Positions 62,700 through 64,000 of a DNA stretch of 64,000 nucleotides are shown piece by piece (position 1 is the first letter of the stretch; each line of letters starts with the position of its first letter). Under the pieces are notes generated by a model, which was not told the origin of the DNA, made no database searches, and saw only the letters and a program-made list of their open reading frames with translations. The DNA comes from UBA9926 sp018645765. Lineage in GTDB: Bacteria > Pseudomonadota > Gammaproteobacteria > Pseudomonadales > Azotimanducaceae. The DNA lies in contig CASIBO010000004.1 of the NCBI GenBank assembly GCA_949372755.1, forward strand, positions 124,001 through 188,000, in the 5' to 3' direction. The position numbers and the translations under genes are program-made.

Positions 62700-64000
62700 T
62701 CAGTTAATGATGACCTCATCGTCATCATTATCGTCTGACTCAAGCAACCCGATACCGCCCAAGGGCCGATCTTCAACCAGATGTTTCGGCATCGCTTTGC
62801 TGGTTTTGGCGCCTAGACGGCGCATCGCTTCGGCGCGCTTGATCAGATTACCCCGACCACTCGAAAGCTTCTTATGCGCATCATCAAATGCATTCTGCGT
62901 TGACGCCAGCCGCGTCCCAACAAGCTCAAGATCGGTGACAAAGCTGACCAGCTTGTCGAACAGCCCGCCGGCCTTGGCGGCAATTTCCTGAGCGTTACTG
63001 CTTTGGTGCTCATAGCGCCAAATATTTTGAATGGTTCGAAGCGTTGCCAGCAACGTCGATGGCGTCACAATCACAATGTTACGATCAAACGCATCGCCAA
63101 ACAGCGCGTCATCCTGTTGCATCGCAACTGAGAAAGCCGCCTCAATGGGAACGAACATCAGCACGAAATCCAGCGATTGAATCCCGGCCAAATTTTGATA
63201 ATCCTTTTCTCCCAACTGCTTCACATGGTTACGCAACGATTGCACGTGGGCCACTAGATGCGCCTGTTGCTCGGCGTCCACTGCCGAACAATACCGCTCG
63301 TACGCTGTCAGGGAGACTTTTGAATCAACAATGATATCTTTGCCTTCCGGTAAATGGACAACCACATCGGGTTGATAGCGACGCCCTTCCTCGCTCTTTA
63401 ACGATAGCTGAACGTCATACTCGCGACCTTTTACAAGCCCAGACTTTTCAAGCACACGCTCTAAAATAATTTCACCCCAAGTGCCTTGGGTTTTACTTTC
63501 GCCTTTGAGGGCATTGGTCAAGTTCACCGCTTCTAAACTGAGACGGGTATTGAGATCCCTTAAGTTTTTTAATTCGTTGCGCAACGAAAACCGCTCTTTG
63601 CTCTCTTCGCTATAGGCCGTTTCGACCCGGGTTTGAAAATCTTTCAACCGCTCCCCGAGGGGTTTTAACAAATGGGTGAGCTGCTCTTCGCTTTGATGCT
63701 TAAAGGTCTGCTGCTTTGACTCGAAAATTTCGCTGGCGAGGGATTTGAATGTTTCGGATAGTTTTTCCTTGGTTTGATCCAGCAAAACCAATTTATCCTG
63801 GTGATGCGCGGTTTGTTGGGCCATCGCAGTTGAAACCTGCGCCAACTGCTCACGGAGTTCAATTTTTTCTTGATTAAGTGCCGTGACGGCGAGATCGGCG
63901 GCCTGGAGCCTCTAGGCGTAACTCCGACTCAAGTTCAGCCTTAGCGACTAAACTGGTTTCAAGCTGGGTGATTTCATTTCGCGCCGCCTGGTCGAGCCCC
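62700..64000 (-). CDS. rmuC: DNA recombination protein RmuC, 5' end beyond window, with apparent frameshift
   Basis: The frame from 63911 to 62700 holds the RmuC domain: GTWGEIILERVLEKSGLVKGREY, YQPDVVVHLPEGKDIIVDSKVSL, FVLMFVPIEAAFSVAMQQD and TPSTLLATLRTIQNIW, with an acidic tail. RmuC limits short inversion rearrangements. Upstream, this frame meets TAG at 63912-63914, while another frame continues to the window edge with coiled-coil residues (LDQAARNEITQLETSL, then LESELRLE). Shifting by one base near 63905-63914 joins them into one coiled coil. It is either an assembly error or a real broken gene. The first ~100 residues with the expected membrane anchor lie outside. Confidence 0.8.

Noticed and set aside
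1..64000. CRISPR arrays, tRNA/rRNA genes, insertion sequences, prophage or toxin-antitoxin genes
   Set aside because: Looked for repeated spacers, CCA-ending cloverleaf-like segments, transposase motifs and small paired toxin-like genes; none was convincing.

Overview
The window reads as chromosomal DNA of a free-living, aerobic, heterotrophic gammaproteobacterium, probably marine. The evidence is gene content: a class II (about 490-residue) ilvC, ModF, HtpX, RmuC, SelO, Bax, HiPIP, a DUF4212/VC_2705-type sodium symporter, and many acyl-CoA and LLM flavin enzymes. I cannot place it below class. Coding density is high, and short overlaps (ATGA, TTGA, TAATG) and TTG/GTG starts are frequent. I saw no rRNA, tRNA, CRISPR array, insertion sequence, prophage or plasmid gene.

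Layout. 1-7.9 kb: end of a glutathione transferase gene, LLM oxidoreductase, globin-like protein, anchored DsbA-like protein, DUF5916 outer-membrane-type protein, acyl-CoA synthetase and acyl-CoA dehydrogenase. 8.1-17.5 kb: a large metallo-beta-lactamase/cyclic-nucleotide-binding protein, GlpD, GNAT, an SDR, ModF, IlvC and a TauD-type dioxygenase. 17.8-25.9 kb: Bax, GPH and NSS transporters, HtpX behind a sigma32-like promoter, acyl-CoA dehydrogenase, MOSC and hotdog proteins. 25.9-31 kb: cation transporter, two tiny coupled genes, D-aminoacylase and an FAD oxidoreductase. 31-40 kb is a formate block: fhs, then a complete NAD-dependent Mo formate dehydrogenase operon (fused fdsGB, fdsA, fdhD, fdsD) facing its likely ModE-like/PBP regulator across a region with a perfect inverted repeat. 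40.5-50.4 kb: second TauD protein, carboxylesterase, HiPIP, thiolase with DUF35 partner, kynureninase with kynurenine formamidase, SDR plus LLM pair, and an acetolactate-synthase-like TPP enzyme. 50.5-56.3 kb: amidohydrolase, SelO, ROK kinase, phosphohexomutase. 56.4-60.6 kb: a tight operon of DUF4212, sodium symporter, glutamine-synthetase-like ligase and class I amidotransferase. 61-64 kb: ABA4-like and unknown membrane proteins, then rmuC, which shows an apparent frameshift and runs off the window.

Functional threads. (1) Formate: kynurenine formamidase releases formate; Fhs can capture it as 10-formyl-THF; Fds oxidises it to CO2 and NADH. (2) Molybdenum: ModF, MOSC, FdhD, FdsA and a ModE-like regulator. 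(3) Fatty and aromatic acyl-CoA breakdown. (4) Sodium-driven uptake, with one symporter locked to a predicted gamma-glutamylation module.

Least explained and most worth follow-up: the 715-residue MBL/cNMP protein, the ABA4-like/unknown membrane pair with its palindrome, the symporter/ligase/amidotransferase operon, and the small orphan ORFs. I did not find a clearly new multi-gene defence or mobile system; most genes belong to known families.
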